The position numbers were made by a program, and so were the translations under genes. A stretch of 64,000 bases of DNA from Mycobacterium sp. DL (GTDB lineage Bacteria > Actinomycetota > Actinomycetes > Mycobacteriales > Mycobacteriaceae), in NCBI RefSeq assembly GCF_039729195.1, contig NZ_CP155796.1, forward strand, positions 5,208,001-5,272,000, in the 5' to 3' direction. How positions within the stretch are numbered: position 1 is the stretch's first letter; every line of letters begins with the position of its first letter. Under the pieces are notes generated by a model that was given only the letters and a program-made list of their open reading frames with translations, did no database searches and was not told the DNA's origin. Below are positions 42,185 to 50,269 of this stretch, in pieces.

Positions 42185-42186
42185 GG

Positions 42187-43047
42187 TCAACCTCCGGTAC
42201 TTTCGCTCCTCGCGTCCGCGGGCGGAAAGTTGACGTTCTTGGTGACCGCTTCCCATTCGTCGATCGAGGCAGAGAACGCGGCCAGCTTGTCGCGCACCGC
42301 ATACAACACGTCGCGGCCGAGCAGCAGTCGCAAGGGTGGTTCGTCGAGCTTCGTCACCATCAGCACCGCTTCGGCGACTTTGCGGGGGTCACCCGGTAGA
42401 TGGTTGGCGAATTCCTTGATCAGCGTCTTGCGGGATCCGACGTTGTCGTCGTAATCGCCGATGGGGGTGGCGGATTCCCACATCGACCGCGCGGCCCAGT
42501 CGGTCCGGAACGCGCCGGGTTCGATCGCGGAGACCTTGATGCCGAATGGTTTGACCTCCTGGGCCAGCGCTTCGGTCAGCGCCTCGAGCGCGAACTTCGT
42601 CGACGAGTAGTACGCGTTGGGCGGGTTGGCGACCAGTCCGGTCATCGACGAGATGTTGACGATGTGCCCCGAGCCGCGGGCACGCATCCCGGGAAGGATT
42701 GCCTTGATGGTGTCGACGACGCCGAAGTAGTTGGTGTCGAACAGTTTACGTACCTGCTCGTCCTCGCCTTCCTCGATGGCCGACAGGTAGCCGTTGCCCG
42801 CGTTGTTGACCAGGATGTCGGTGCCGCCGAACGCCTCGTCTGCGGCCCGGACCGCGGCACCGATCTGATCCTTGTCGGTGACATCGAGTGCGACGGTCAC
42901 CGCACGGTCGCCGAACTCGTCGGCGAAATCGGCCACCGACTCGGTGCGACGTGCGGTCACCACCACCGAATGTCCCTCTTCCAATGCGGCGCGCGCGATT
43001 TCGCGTCCGATGCCGGTGGAACATCCGGTGATCAGCCAGCGTGCCAT
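42187..43047 (-). CDS. Classical short-chain dehydrogenase/reductase
   Basis: A 286-residue SDR. The N-terminal WLITGCSTGIGREIA binds NAD(P), followed by LVNNAGNGYL, catalytic Ser in NISSMTG and YYSSTK (Tyr-x-x-x-Lys). The C-terminal half matches the oxidoreductases often called retinol-dehydrogenase-like. It lies one base after the DUF1214 gene and two bases before the mycofactocin-type SDR, so all are one transcript. Two SDRs side by side suggest successive oxidation-reduction of one substrate; which comes first is unknown. Confidence 0.88.
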   Translation of the reverse strand: MARWLITGCSTGIGREIARAALEEGHSVVVTARRTESVADFADEFGDRAVTVALDVTDKDQIGAAVRAADEAFGGTDILVNNAGNGYLSAIEEGEDEQVRKLFDTNYFGVVDTIKAILPGMRARGSGHIVNISSMTGLVANPPNAYYSSTKFALEALTEALAQEVKPFGIKVSAIEPGAFRTDWAARSMWESATPIGDYDDNVGSRKTLIKEFANHLPGDPRKVAEAVLMVTKLDEPPLRLLLGRDVLYAVRDKLAAFSASIDEWEAVTKNVNFPPADARSESTGG

Positions 43048-43048
43048 G

Positions 43049-44302
43049 TCAGTTGGTCCCTTCGGGTAGCCGACGCAGATAGGCGGTGCGCCGGTCGGCC
43101 AACTCGGTGGCCCGCTCCTGCGCCGATATTCGCCGTAGCGCAGGGACCTCGGCGTCCAGGTCGTCGAGGTTGATCACCCGCCCGCGAGCGCCGAGGTCCT
43201 CCTTCGGCCCGTCGCCGCCGAACTCGGCCATCCGCAGGGTCAGGATCCCCTCGGTGAGTCCGTCGGAGTCGATCCAGTTCACCACTCCGGGATCGGTGGG
43301 CGAGATGACGTAGGTGTAGGTGCCGTCCTCGTTCGGTACCGACTGGGCCTTGTTGAGGCTTCCGGTGCGGTCGACGATGTCGAGTGTGGTGCCCCAGATG
43401 TTGCTCAGCGGGACGGTGAAGTACTCGGCGCCGCCGTCGCTCACGTCGACCACAAACGCTTCCCCGGGGTTCAGGTCGAAGCGCCCCATGACGTACACCT
43501 GGTTGCGCATCGCGCCGACCTTGTCGGCGGACCACGCGAGGTTGAAGTTGTTGGGCGCCATCTTGTAGACGCCGTGGCTGAGCTTGCCGGTGAAGTTCGC
43601 GAAGTACGCCATCATCTCCACCGTCGCGTCGGCCTGCTCGTCGAGCGTGCGCGCCGGCACCGAGGGCATCCCGCCGAGACGCTGCACCGCAAGGTGATTC
43701 GGATCATCACGGTCCCAGTTGAGCAGCACGTCACGGATGTAGAACTCGTGAGCGGCCGGCGTGGTCTGCACATGGTTGGGCCGACCACCGGCAGGGTCGG
43801 CGTCGACGGTGATCGTGAAGGATCCGTCGGCGCCGACGTCCATCGTGCGGCCGTTGAGCACGGCGACGGTGCCCATGTTGGCGTCCCACAGGGTGAAGTA
43901 GTTCTCCGTCATCCGGTTCGCGCCGACGCGCCCGGTGATCTCGTAGCGCTCGTCACCGGAGATCGGAATGACCCGGTACACGCTGTCGGGATTGTCGATG
44001 CCCCAACGTGATCCGGGCACCGCGCGGCCGGCGACGGGGTGCCCGATCCGGGTGATGCAGCTGACTTTCGGCCGCAGCTTGTCCTGATTGGACGACCACA
44101 CCGCCGCGGAGAACATCACCTCGGCGAAGGCGGCGTCGAAGCGTTCCCGCATCGCCTCTGATGCTTTCGCGCGACCCAGCCAGGTGTCGGCCACACTGCG
44201 ATACGCCGCTTTCACCGTCGGGTGGCTGGTGAGTTCCAGTGCGGCAAGCTCCTGCTCGTGTTGTGAGTCGGTCGCTACCGGATCACCGGTGAACTGGGTC
44301 AT
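43049..44302 (-). CDS. DUF1214-domain protein
   Basis: A 417-residue protein of the DUF1214 family (often paired with DUF1254). The C-terminal domain has the conserved text FTITVDADPAGGRPNH, VYVMGRFDLNPGEAFVV, YFTVPLSNIWGTTLD and ISPTDPGVVNWID. No signal peptide is visible, unlike many secreted family members. Function is unknown, although DUF1214 genes often occur in lipid and steroid catabolic clusters, as here. It overlaps the upstream sulfotransferase gene by 20 bases and is one base before the SDR. Confidence 0.83.
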   Translation of the reverse strand: MTQFTGDPVATDSQHEQELAALELTSHPTVKAAYRSVADTWLGRAKASEAMRERFDAAFAEVMFSAAVWSSNQDKLRPKVSCITRIGHPVAGRAVPGSRWGIDNPDSVYRVIPISGDERYEITGRVGANRMTENYFTLWDANMGTVAVLNGRTMDVGADGSFTITVDADPAGGRPNHVQTTPAAHEFYIRDVLLNWDRDDPNHLAVQRLGGMPSVPARTLDEQADATVEMMAYFANFTGKLSHGVYKMAPNNFNLAWSADKVGAMRNQVYVMGRFDLNPGEAFVVDVSDGGAEYFTVPLSNIWGTTLDIVDRTGSLNKAQSVPNEDGTYTYVISPTDPGVVNWIDSDGLTEGILTLRMAEFGGDGPKEDLGARGRVINLDDLDAEVPALRRISAQERATELADRRTAYLRRLPEGTN

Positions 44303-45479
44303 CTTGTCCTCCTCGAACAGGGCGGAATAGAGAGTTGTAGGCCGAGAACCGCTCGGCGATCTGGTCGTCGCTCAACCCGAAGTCGGCCGCACAGTAGGGC
44401 GTCCGCGCGGGCTCGCGCGGACGCTGCGCCAGCCAGCGCCGCATCGCCGATTCGGCCTCGGAGGTCAACGGCACGTCGATCGCGTCGTACACCCGGGCCA
44501 CCTGGCCGATCGGGTCGGCGACGGCATCGGCGAACTCGATGTCGGTGCACCGGACGCGCTCGTCGTCCCAGCCCCGCCGGGTGGTCATCGCGCGGTCGTT
44601 GGTCCAGCCCATCCGGGCCAGCCACTCGGCCCCGACGCGGTGGCGGTCGACCTCGTCGGCGTGCATGGCGTGCAGGGTGGCGTTCAGGCCGGCGCCGGAC
44701 GGAATCGTCTCCCGCGGGTCACGGTGCATGTGCACGAGGTGCAGATCGGGAAACCGGGCACGAAGGGTGTCGAGGTACCCCAGGTGTGCAGGGGATTTCA
44801 GCACCCACCGCTGCGCAGTGCGACCCTGCCTTCGCTTCTGCCACTGCACGAACTGCAGCATCCGGTGCAGGTAGGCGTACGCCGGTGCGAAGTCCTGTCC
44901 GTCGATCCACGACCGGTAGTCCGGCACGTGGGCGCCGGACTCCGGGACGTGTGACAGGAACGCGTCGGACAGGAAGACGATCTCCTCCTCGGGCTCCCGG
45001 GCGTACATCGGGTGGATGGCGAACAACTCCGGTGCCAGTTCGCGCGAAGTCGCCTCGCGCTTCTCGCTGATGGCGATCCGCGGATCCTGCGCAGCCGCCC
45101 AGTCGTAGTCGAGTCGGGGAGCGACCTCGACCACCTCCCAGCCGTAGCAGCAGTGAAAGCGGTTGTCGGCAGCCAGGAGTCGCTGGAGCAGGGTGGTTCC
45201 GCTCCGCATCATGCCGACGACGACGATCGGCGCGGCGATGACCTCCTCGGTGATCTCCGGGTGGCGGCGGATCCACTCCTGGGCGCGCAGCCGCATCCGC
45301 AGGCTGTGCACCAGGCCCGAACGCAGGATATGCACGCCGATGTCGTTGAGGTCGGCGCGACGGTAGCTGTCGACCAGAACCTGCAGCGGCTCCTCGAACG
45401 GCAGGGGACCCCAGTCGGAGAGGTTCTCCTTCTGCTGGGCGCGGGCCATCAGCGCAGCCGCGTCGAAGGAGGATGCCAC
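44283..45479 (-). CDS. PAPS-dependent sulfotransferase (Sulfotransfer_3 type)
   Basis: A 398-residue protein. The 5'-phosphosulfate loop VVVGMMRSGTTLLQRLLA lies near residues 86-103, and LHLVHMHRDPRETIPS contains the 3'-phosphate-binding Arg/Ser region. RWVLKSPAHLGYL is also typical. Related mycobacterial proteins of this type are numerous; not all are proven to move sulfate. The PAPS for it could come from the cysDNC genes at 23.5-26.4 kb. It is the second gene of the minus-strand operon; its 3' end overlaps DUF1214 by 20 bases. Confidence 0.85.
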   Translation of the reverse strand: MASSFDAAALMARAQQKENLSDWGPLPFEEPLQVLVDSYRRADLNDIGVHILRSGLVHSLRMRLRAQEWIRRHPEITEEVIAAPIVVVGMMRSGTTLLQRLLAADNRFHCCYGWEVVEVAPRLDYDWAAAQDPRIAISEKREATSRELAPELFAIHPMYAREPEEEIVFLSDAFLSHVPESGAHVPDYRSWIDGQDFAPAYAYLHRMLQFVQWQKRRQGRTAQRWVLKSPAHLGYLDTLRARFPDLHLVHMHRDPRETIPSGAGLNATLHAMHADEVDRHRVGAEWLARMGWTNDRAMTTRRGWDDERVRCTDIEFADAVADPIGQVARVYDAIDVPLTSEAESAMRRWLAQRPREPARTPYCAADFGLSDDQIAERFSAYNSLFRPVRGGQDDPVHR

Positions 45480-45492
45480 CGCGGTCAGAACT

Positions 45493-45927
45493 TCAGATGA
45501 TGGCTCGTGTCGCCCACCTGATCGATGAACATGGTCCGGTGTCGAACCACCAGGCGCCGTCGATGCGGTGGAAGGTGTCGCGGTAGTGGCCGGTCACGAT
45601 GATCTGCAGGGGCAGATCCGGGGTGGCCTGGGTGACGCAGTAGTAGGCACCACCGCTCGCGGTACCGGAGTCCTCGTCGACATGCAGTCGCACGTTGGTG
45701 GTGAAGTGCCTGGTCTTGGGTGTGCCGTCGTCGTAGAGGCGCGTCGCCATCTCGTAGAGTTGCCGGACCCTGGCGGTGCCTTCGAAGACTGTTTCCGGGG
45801 GGCCGTTCTCCACGCCGCAGATCCGGCCGTGGGCGAACAGCGCGGCGACGCCGTCCAGATCACCCGCGTCGATCCGCTCGGCGTAGGTGTACACCAGGTT
45901 CTCGATCTCGCGGGCGGCATCGCTCAT
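45493..45927 (-). CDS. SnoaL/NTF2-like protein, apparent frameshift at C-terminus
   Basis: A 144-residue small alpha+beta-barrel protein as read. ENLVYTYAERIDAGDLDGVAALFA and the later HYRDTFHRIDGAWWFDT are the SnoaL/NTF2 fold segments. After WWFDT the frame gives GPCSSIRWATRAII. One extra C in the run at about 45538-45540 would instead give RTMFIDQVGDTSHHLKF, the usual family ending, stopping at 45487-45485. So one base is missing, by mutation or base-calling. The protein lacks a known reaction; relatives are dehydratases, isomerases or hydrolases of small ring compounds. It is the first gene of the operon, divergent from the SDR at 46001. Confidence 0.82.
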   Translation of the reverse strand: MSDAAREIENLVYTYAERIDAGDLDGVAALFAHGRICGVENGPPETVFEGTARVRQLYEMATRLYDDGTPKTRHFTTNVRLHVDEDSGTASGGAYYCVTQATPDLPLQIIVTGHYRDTFHRIDGAWWFDTGPCSSIRWATRAII

Positions 45928-45988
45928 CGGCGGTAGACAACCAGCCAGAAACTGTCATGTCAACGTTTTGCGCCCAGTTGGGCACCGC

Positions 45989-45994
45989 TAACCT
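45989..45994 (+). promoter_or_regulatory. Candidate -10 (TAACCT) of the SDR gene, leaderless
   Basis: TAACCT lies six bases before ATG 46001. The 73-base divergent region should also hold the promoter of the minus-strand operon, for which I see no clear hexamers. Confidence 0.4.
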
Positions 45995-46000
45995 CACACG

Positions 46001-46891
46001 ATGACTTCACAATGGTCGCCGGCCCGCCTCGGAGACATGACCGGCAAACGCATCATCGTCACCGGCGCCACCAACGGCGTCGGCCTCGCGACGGCGAGCG
46101 CGCTCGCCCGGGCAGGGGCGCACGTGATCCTGGCGGTCCGCAATCTGGAACTGGGCGCGCAGCGTGCGGCCGAGATGGGCGGCGACACGTCGATCGTCAA
46201 ACTGGACCTCGCGGATCAGTCCTCGGTCAAGGCGTTCCCCGGGCTGGTCGACGGGGACGTCGACGTCCTGATCAACAACGCCGGGCTGGTCGCCCAGCAC
46301 CGCAGCGACACCGTCGACGGCTTCGAGATGACGATGGGCACGAACTTCCTCGGTCCGTTCGCGCTGACCAATCTGATGTTCGGTCGGGTCCGCTCGAAGA
46401 TCGTCAACGTCGGTTCGGATGCCCACAAGTCGGCGTCGATCGCGTTCGACGATCCCCATCTGCGCACCCGCAAGTGGTCCTCGTTTCCGGCGTACGCCCG
46501 CTCGAAGCTGGCGGTGATGCTGTGGGGCCTGGAACTGGATCGCCGCCTGCGCGAGGCCGGTTCGCCGGTGACCACCTACCTGACCCACCCGGGCTGGGTG
46601 GCCTCGAACCTGCCGAACCTGTCCGACACCCGGATGATGTCGGCGTTCCACTCGGTGGTGACGTCGGTGGCCAACGTCATCGGCAACGACCTCGACGCCG
46701 GCGCCGCGCCCACGCTGTACTGCCTCACCGAGCCGATCCCGCCGGGCAGTTACGTCGGCATCGACGGCAGGCTCGGTTTCAAGGGCGGCCCGACGCTGAG
46801 CGGCCGCGCGCCCGTGGCCTGTGACTACGAGGACGCCCGCACGCTCTGGGAGTTCGCCGAGCGTGAGACCGGCACGACGTTGGGCATCTAG
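46001..46891 (+). CDS. Short-chain dehydrogenase (retinol-dehydrogenase-like SDR)
   Basis: A 296-residue SDR. VTGATNGVGLATASALA binds the cofactor; LINNAG and catalytic YARSK (in FPAYARSKLAV) follow. The long C-terminal part and PGWVASNL are typical of the protochlorophyllide-reductase/retinol-dehydrogenase group. The ATG at 46001 is preceded by TAACCT at six bases, pointing to a leaderless mRNA; ATG 46037 (MTGKRIIV) is an alternative. It is divergent from the SnoaL-like gene and the catabolic operon, so it may be co-regulated with them. Its 3' end is 14 bases from the convergent transglycosylase gene. Confidence 0.87.
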   Translation: MTSQWSPARLGDMTGKRIIVTGATNGVGLATASALARAGAHVILAVRNLELGAQRAAEMGGDTSIVKLDLADQSSVKAFPGLVDGDVDVLINNAGLVAQHRSDTVDGFEMTMGTNFLGPFALTNLMFGRVRSKIVNVGSDAHKSASIAFDDPHLRTRKWSSFPAYARSKLAVMLWGLELDRRLREAGSPVTTYLTHPGWVASNLPNLSDTRMMSAFHSVVTSVANVIGNDLDAGAAPTLYCLTEPIPPGSYVGIDGRLGFKGGPTLSGRAPVACDYEDARTLWEFAERETGTTLGI

Positions 46892-46905
46892 CCGCGTCGG
46901 CACGA

Positions 46906-47838
46906 TCACTGCGGGTTGTCGGCCAGGTACTCCTCGACGGGAATGCGGGTGTCTGCGGTGTACCCGACGGGCAGTACGACGTCGCCGGCGGTGGTTCTGT
47001 AGTACACGTCCCACAGGTGGTACGCGGTGAATGCTTCTGGGGCGGAAGCGATCACCGCCGCATAGTCCTTGATCGCACGGACGTACTGCTGTGAGTTGTT
47101 GTAGCGGTACAGGGCGAAGTCCGGGTCGCCGACGAAGCCGTTGGCGGCGAGGTAGCGGCCCGCCGCCATGATGCTGTCGCGGGGCGAAAGAATATCGCCG
47201 CCGTTGCCGAACGCGGCGAACGTCGACGGCATGAACTGCATCGGTCCTTGCGCCCCGGCGGTGCTGACGCCCTCGATGCGGCCGAACGCGGTCTCGACCA
47301 GGTTGATCGCCGCCAGATAGTTCCACCCGACACCAGTCGCCGACTCGGTGTGTCGATAGTGCTCGAGAAGCTCGTGCGCCGGTGGCGGCGGATTGATCCG
47401 CCACGCAGGCACGGTGGACGGTGGTTGCTTCATCATCGACGCGAGTTGCCTGCGGGCCTCGACGTTGCGGTCGTAGACCTCGAGCAGCGCCGGGGGGATG
47501 CGCGGGCGGGCGATCGGATCCCATTCGGGGTGCCGTCCGATGGCGCGATAGGCGACCTGCTGACGGCGCGCGGCCGTGCGCACCACCTCCGGTGACGACG
47601 ACGGGTCGCGCAGCGCCGTCTCGTCGGCGACGAGGTCGTCGACCAACTGCGCGGGGTCGGACGCCAGCCGCGGCTGCGCGGGTTCGGGTGATGGCGGCAC
47701 CGTGCTGAGCGGTGGAGGAGCGGGCGCTTGGGCACCGGCGCTGGACGGGGTCGGGGCGGTCGACGGCTCGGTCGTATCCGAGCAGCCTGCCAGCGTCAGC
47801 GCGACGGCGACGAGCAGCGCCGCACCTGTCGGGCTCAT
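46906..47838 (-). CDS. Lytic transglycosylase lipoprotein (SLT-like)
   Basis: A 310-residue exported protein. The signal peptide ends in the lipobox LTLAGC, followed by a Pro/Thr/Ser-rich spacer (about residues 20-60). The C-terminal domain has the transglycosylase motif NLVETAFGRIEG, with the catalytic Glu, then STAGAQGPMQFMPSTF and AAGRYLAANGF, as in membrane-bound MltB/SLT enzymes. It cleaves peptidoglycan glycan strands, forming anhydromuramyl ends. ATG 47838 is chosen for the ribosome site GGAGAGG and the signal peptide. The upstream in-frame stretch is non-coding. Convergent with the SDR gene. Confidence 0.88.
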   Translation of the reverse strand: MSPTGAALLVAVALTLAGCSDTTEPSTAPTPSSAGAQAPAPPPLSTVPPSPEPAQPRLASDPAQLVDDLVADETALRDPSSSPEVVRTAARRQQVAYRAIGRHPEWDPIARPRIPPALLEVYDRNVEARRQLASMMKQPPSTVPAWRINPPPPAHELLEHYRHTESATGVGWNYLAAINLVETAFGRIEGVSTAGAQGPMQFMPSTFAAFGNGGDILSPRDSIMAAGRYLAANGFVGDPDFALYRYNNSQQYVRAIKDYAAVIASAPEAFTAYHLWDVYYRTTAGDVVLPVGYTADTRIPVEEYLADNPQ

Positions 47839-47992
47839 AGCCGCCTCTCCTGACGCGATGGCGTCTCCGGCCGTCCGGATCTCCGGCCAGAGTGAACAGA
47901 TTCTACAAACCCGGAAACCCCATCGGACCCTGGAACACACCGGCTGAATCCACTGGGGCCGCTCGGCGCTTCCGGCGACTACGCTGAGCTGC

Positions 47993-48625
47993 ATGGCTGA
48001 GTCGATGTCCGCGAAGCGCAGTGCCAGTGCTGTCGCGAATTTCCTTGCTGCTCAGCGGTATACGCGTGACGAGATATTCGCCGACCCTTCTCCGGTGCCC
48101 GACGAAGCCGGCGCGCACGGCTGGTGGTTCAAAGACATCCCAGGCGATATCGACACCTCGGGCTGCGAACACCGCGACGGTTGGACGCTGCTGTATGTCG
48201 GAATCAGCCCCGGTCCACCGCGGGCCGACGGCAAGCCACAGACACCGCAGGACCTGCGTAAGCGCATCCGGTACCACTTCGGTGCCGGCAATGCGAATGC
48301 GGACGGCTCACCGCTGCGCAAGTCACTCGGGGTCCTGCTCGGTGATCAGCTGGGGTTCGCGCTGCGCCGGATCGGCTCGGGCAAGCGGCAGACCTTCGCC
48401 GGCGGCGAAGCCGTCCTGACCGAGTGGATGGCCCAGAACGCCGCGGTGTCCTGGGTGCTGCACCCCGAGCCGTGGCATCTTGAGGCCAAGCTGATCAAGG
48501 CGCTGGATCTGCCGCTGAATTTCCAGGACAACGAACGCAACCCCTTCGCCCCGGAGCTGAAGAAGCTGCGGCGGCAGGCGGCGGTGAAGGCCGGCAAGAT
48601 GCGCGTACTCGCGGAGTGGTCCTAG
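47993..48625 (+). CDS. GIY-YIG-like nuclease-fold protein
   Basis: A 210-residue protein. WTLLYVGIS followed some 25 residues later by DLRKRIRYHF resembles the GIY-YIG core (strand, glycine, then Arg on a helix), and HLEAKLIK could supply the catalytic Glu. It lacks the usual UvrC or homing-endonuclease partners and a DNA-binding domain. It may be a stand-alone nuclease; similar mycobacterial proteins carry a GIY-YIG label. The start ATG 47993 is divergent from the transglycosylase gene with about 150 bases between. Confidence in the fold is moderate; function is unknown. Confidence 0.7.
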   Translation: MAESMSAKRSASAVANFLAAQRYTRDEIFADPSPVPDEAGAHGWWFKDIPGDIDTSGCEHRDGWTLLYVGISPGPPRADGKPQTPQDLRKRIRYHFGAGNANADGSPLRKSLGVLLGDQLGFALRRIGSGKRQTFAGGEAVLTEWMAQNAAVSWVLHPEPWHLEAKLIKALDLPLNFQDNERNPFAPELKKLRRQAAVKAGKMRVLAEWS

Positions 48626-48665
48626 CCGTCTCAGGGATGGTCCGGTGGAGAGGAGCAGTCGCGAC

Positions 48666-50090
48666 ATGCGTGTAGTCGTCATCGGAGGGGGACCCGCAGG
48701 CGTGTCCGCCGCCCTGCATGCAGCCGGGTTGGGTGCAGAAGTCACCCTCATCGAACGGGGGAGGGTCGGCGGCACCGCCCTCAACCGGGGTCCGGCGCCC
48801 GTGCGCACGTTGGCGCGCGCCGCACGTCTGGTCAGGGACTGGAGTTCGTGGGAGGCATTCGGCCTGCGCGGGACACGGCCCGAAGTCGACGTTGTGGCCA
48901 CGTTGGCCAACGCCCAACGGGTGGCCGCCTACCTCTACGAACGTAAACGGATGGCCGACCATATCGGTTCGGAGGGGGTTGATCTCGTCGAGGAGGCGGG
49001 TGATGCCCGGTTCGTCGACGCCAATACGGTGTCCGTTCCCGACGGCCGTACGTGGACGGGAGATCGGATCATCATCGCCGCCGGCGGTAAGCCCGGACGG
49101 TTGCCGATACCCGGAGCCGAGCTCGGCCTGACCTACGAGGATCTGCGCGGCCTGACGTCACTGCCGGAGCGGGTCTGTGTCGTCGGAGCGGCCGACACCG
49201 GGTGCCAGCTGTCGTCGATCCTGGCCGACTTCGGTTGCGAGGTAACGCTTGTCGAGTATGCGCCGCGGATCGTGGCGCGGTCCGACGTGGATGTCTCGAT
49301 CGCGCTCGAACACGCTTTTCGTAAGCGCGGCATCTCGGTCGTCACCAGTGCCGCGGTCCACGAGCTGCAGGCACAGCAACCCGGGGTGCGCGTGCTGTAT
49401 CGAGTCGACGACGAGGCCAGATCACTCGATGTGGACGCGGTGTTCTTCGCGGTCGGCTGGCCCGGCAACGCCGACCTCATCGACTGCGCCGCCGCCGGCG
49501 TCGTCACCGACCGCAGTTATGTCACGGTGGACGCGTTCACGGCCACGAACGTGCCGCACATCTTCGCCGCCGGGGACGTCGACGGGAACAGCATGCTCGT
49601 CAGTAGCGCGACCCTCGAAGGCCGGGTCGCCGCCGAGAACGCGGTGCTCGGCCGGCGTCGCCGCGTCGTCCACGAGATCGTCCCCGCCGGCAGCTTCACC
49701 GACCCCGAATACGGCAGCGTCGGGCTCACCGAGGAGCAGGCCCGCGCGCGTTACGACTGCGCTGTCGCGGTGGCGCGCTACGAGGACATCCTGCGGCCCG
49801 TCGCGGACGGACAGCCGGAAGGCTTCTGCAAGCTGATCGTGGAGACCACACGCCGCCACATCGTGGGCGCTCACGTGCTCGGCGAGTACTCCGCCGAGGT
49901 GATTCAGATGGTGGCCACCTGCATGGCGGCGGGGATGCGTATCGAGGATGTCGCCGAACTCCAGTTCGCCTTCCCCACGTTCACCGAGGGCGTCAACCAA
50001 GCCGCACAGATGGTGGTCAACCAGCTCGGTGTCCGCCCGATGCCACAACTCTGGAGCAGTCTCAGATCCACGCCGTCAGTATTGGAATGA
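48666..50090 (+). CDS. FAD/NAD(P) oxidoreductase of the disulfide-reductase family lacking redox cysteines
   Basis: A 474-residue protein with the full dihydrolipoamide/mercuric-reductase layout: FAD site VVIGGGPAGVSAALHA, NAD site VCVVGAADTGCQLSSIL, FAD ribityl motif VPHIFAAGDVDG and a dimerisation domain. The redox-active CxxxxC normally reads GGTCxNxGCxP; here it is GGTALNRGPAP, so both cysteines are gone. The C-terminal His-Glu pair (HAHPT..E) is FAFPTFTE, so the His is lost too. It cannot reduce disulfides in the classical way and may act as a diaphorase or transhydrogenase. ATG 48666 follows GGAGAGGAG at about 11 bases. Confidence 0.85.
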   Translation: MRVVVIGGGPAGVSAALHAAGLGAEVTLIERGRVGGTALNRGPAPVRTLARAARLVRDWSSWEAFGLRGTRPEVDVVATLANAQRVAAYLYERKRMADHIGSEGVDLVEEAGDARFVDANTVSVPDGRTWTGDRIIIAAGGKPGRLPIPGAELGLTYEDLRGLTSLPERVCVVGAADTGCQLSSILADFGCEVTLVEYAPRIVARSDVDVSIALEHAFRKRGISVVTSAAVHELQAQQPGVRVLYRVDDEARSLDVDAVFFAVGWPGNADLIDCAAAGVVTDRSYVTVDAFTATNVPHIFAAGDVDGNSMLVSSATLEGRVAAENAVLGRRRRVVHEIVPAGSFTDPEYGSVGLTEEQARARYDCAVAVARYEDILRPVADGQPEGFCKLIVETTRRHIVGAHVLGEYSAEVIQMVATCMAAGMRIEDVAELQFAFPTFTEGVNQAAQMVVNQLGVRPMPQLWSSLRSTPSVLE

Positions 50091-50269
50091 CGCGGCTTCA
50101 CCTCGACGAGTGCGTCATCCTCGAGGTAATGAGTGTCGCCACGCGAAGGTCACGTTAACGGCTGATTGCGGATCTCGTGATATCGATTCACCCGAGCCGA
50201 ATAGTGGCTACCGTGCAGTTCGGCCTGTGGCAGACCTGGCCATTACCTGAAAATGCGCCGGAGGCAGGC

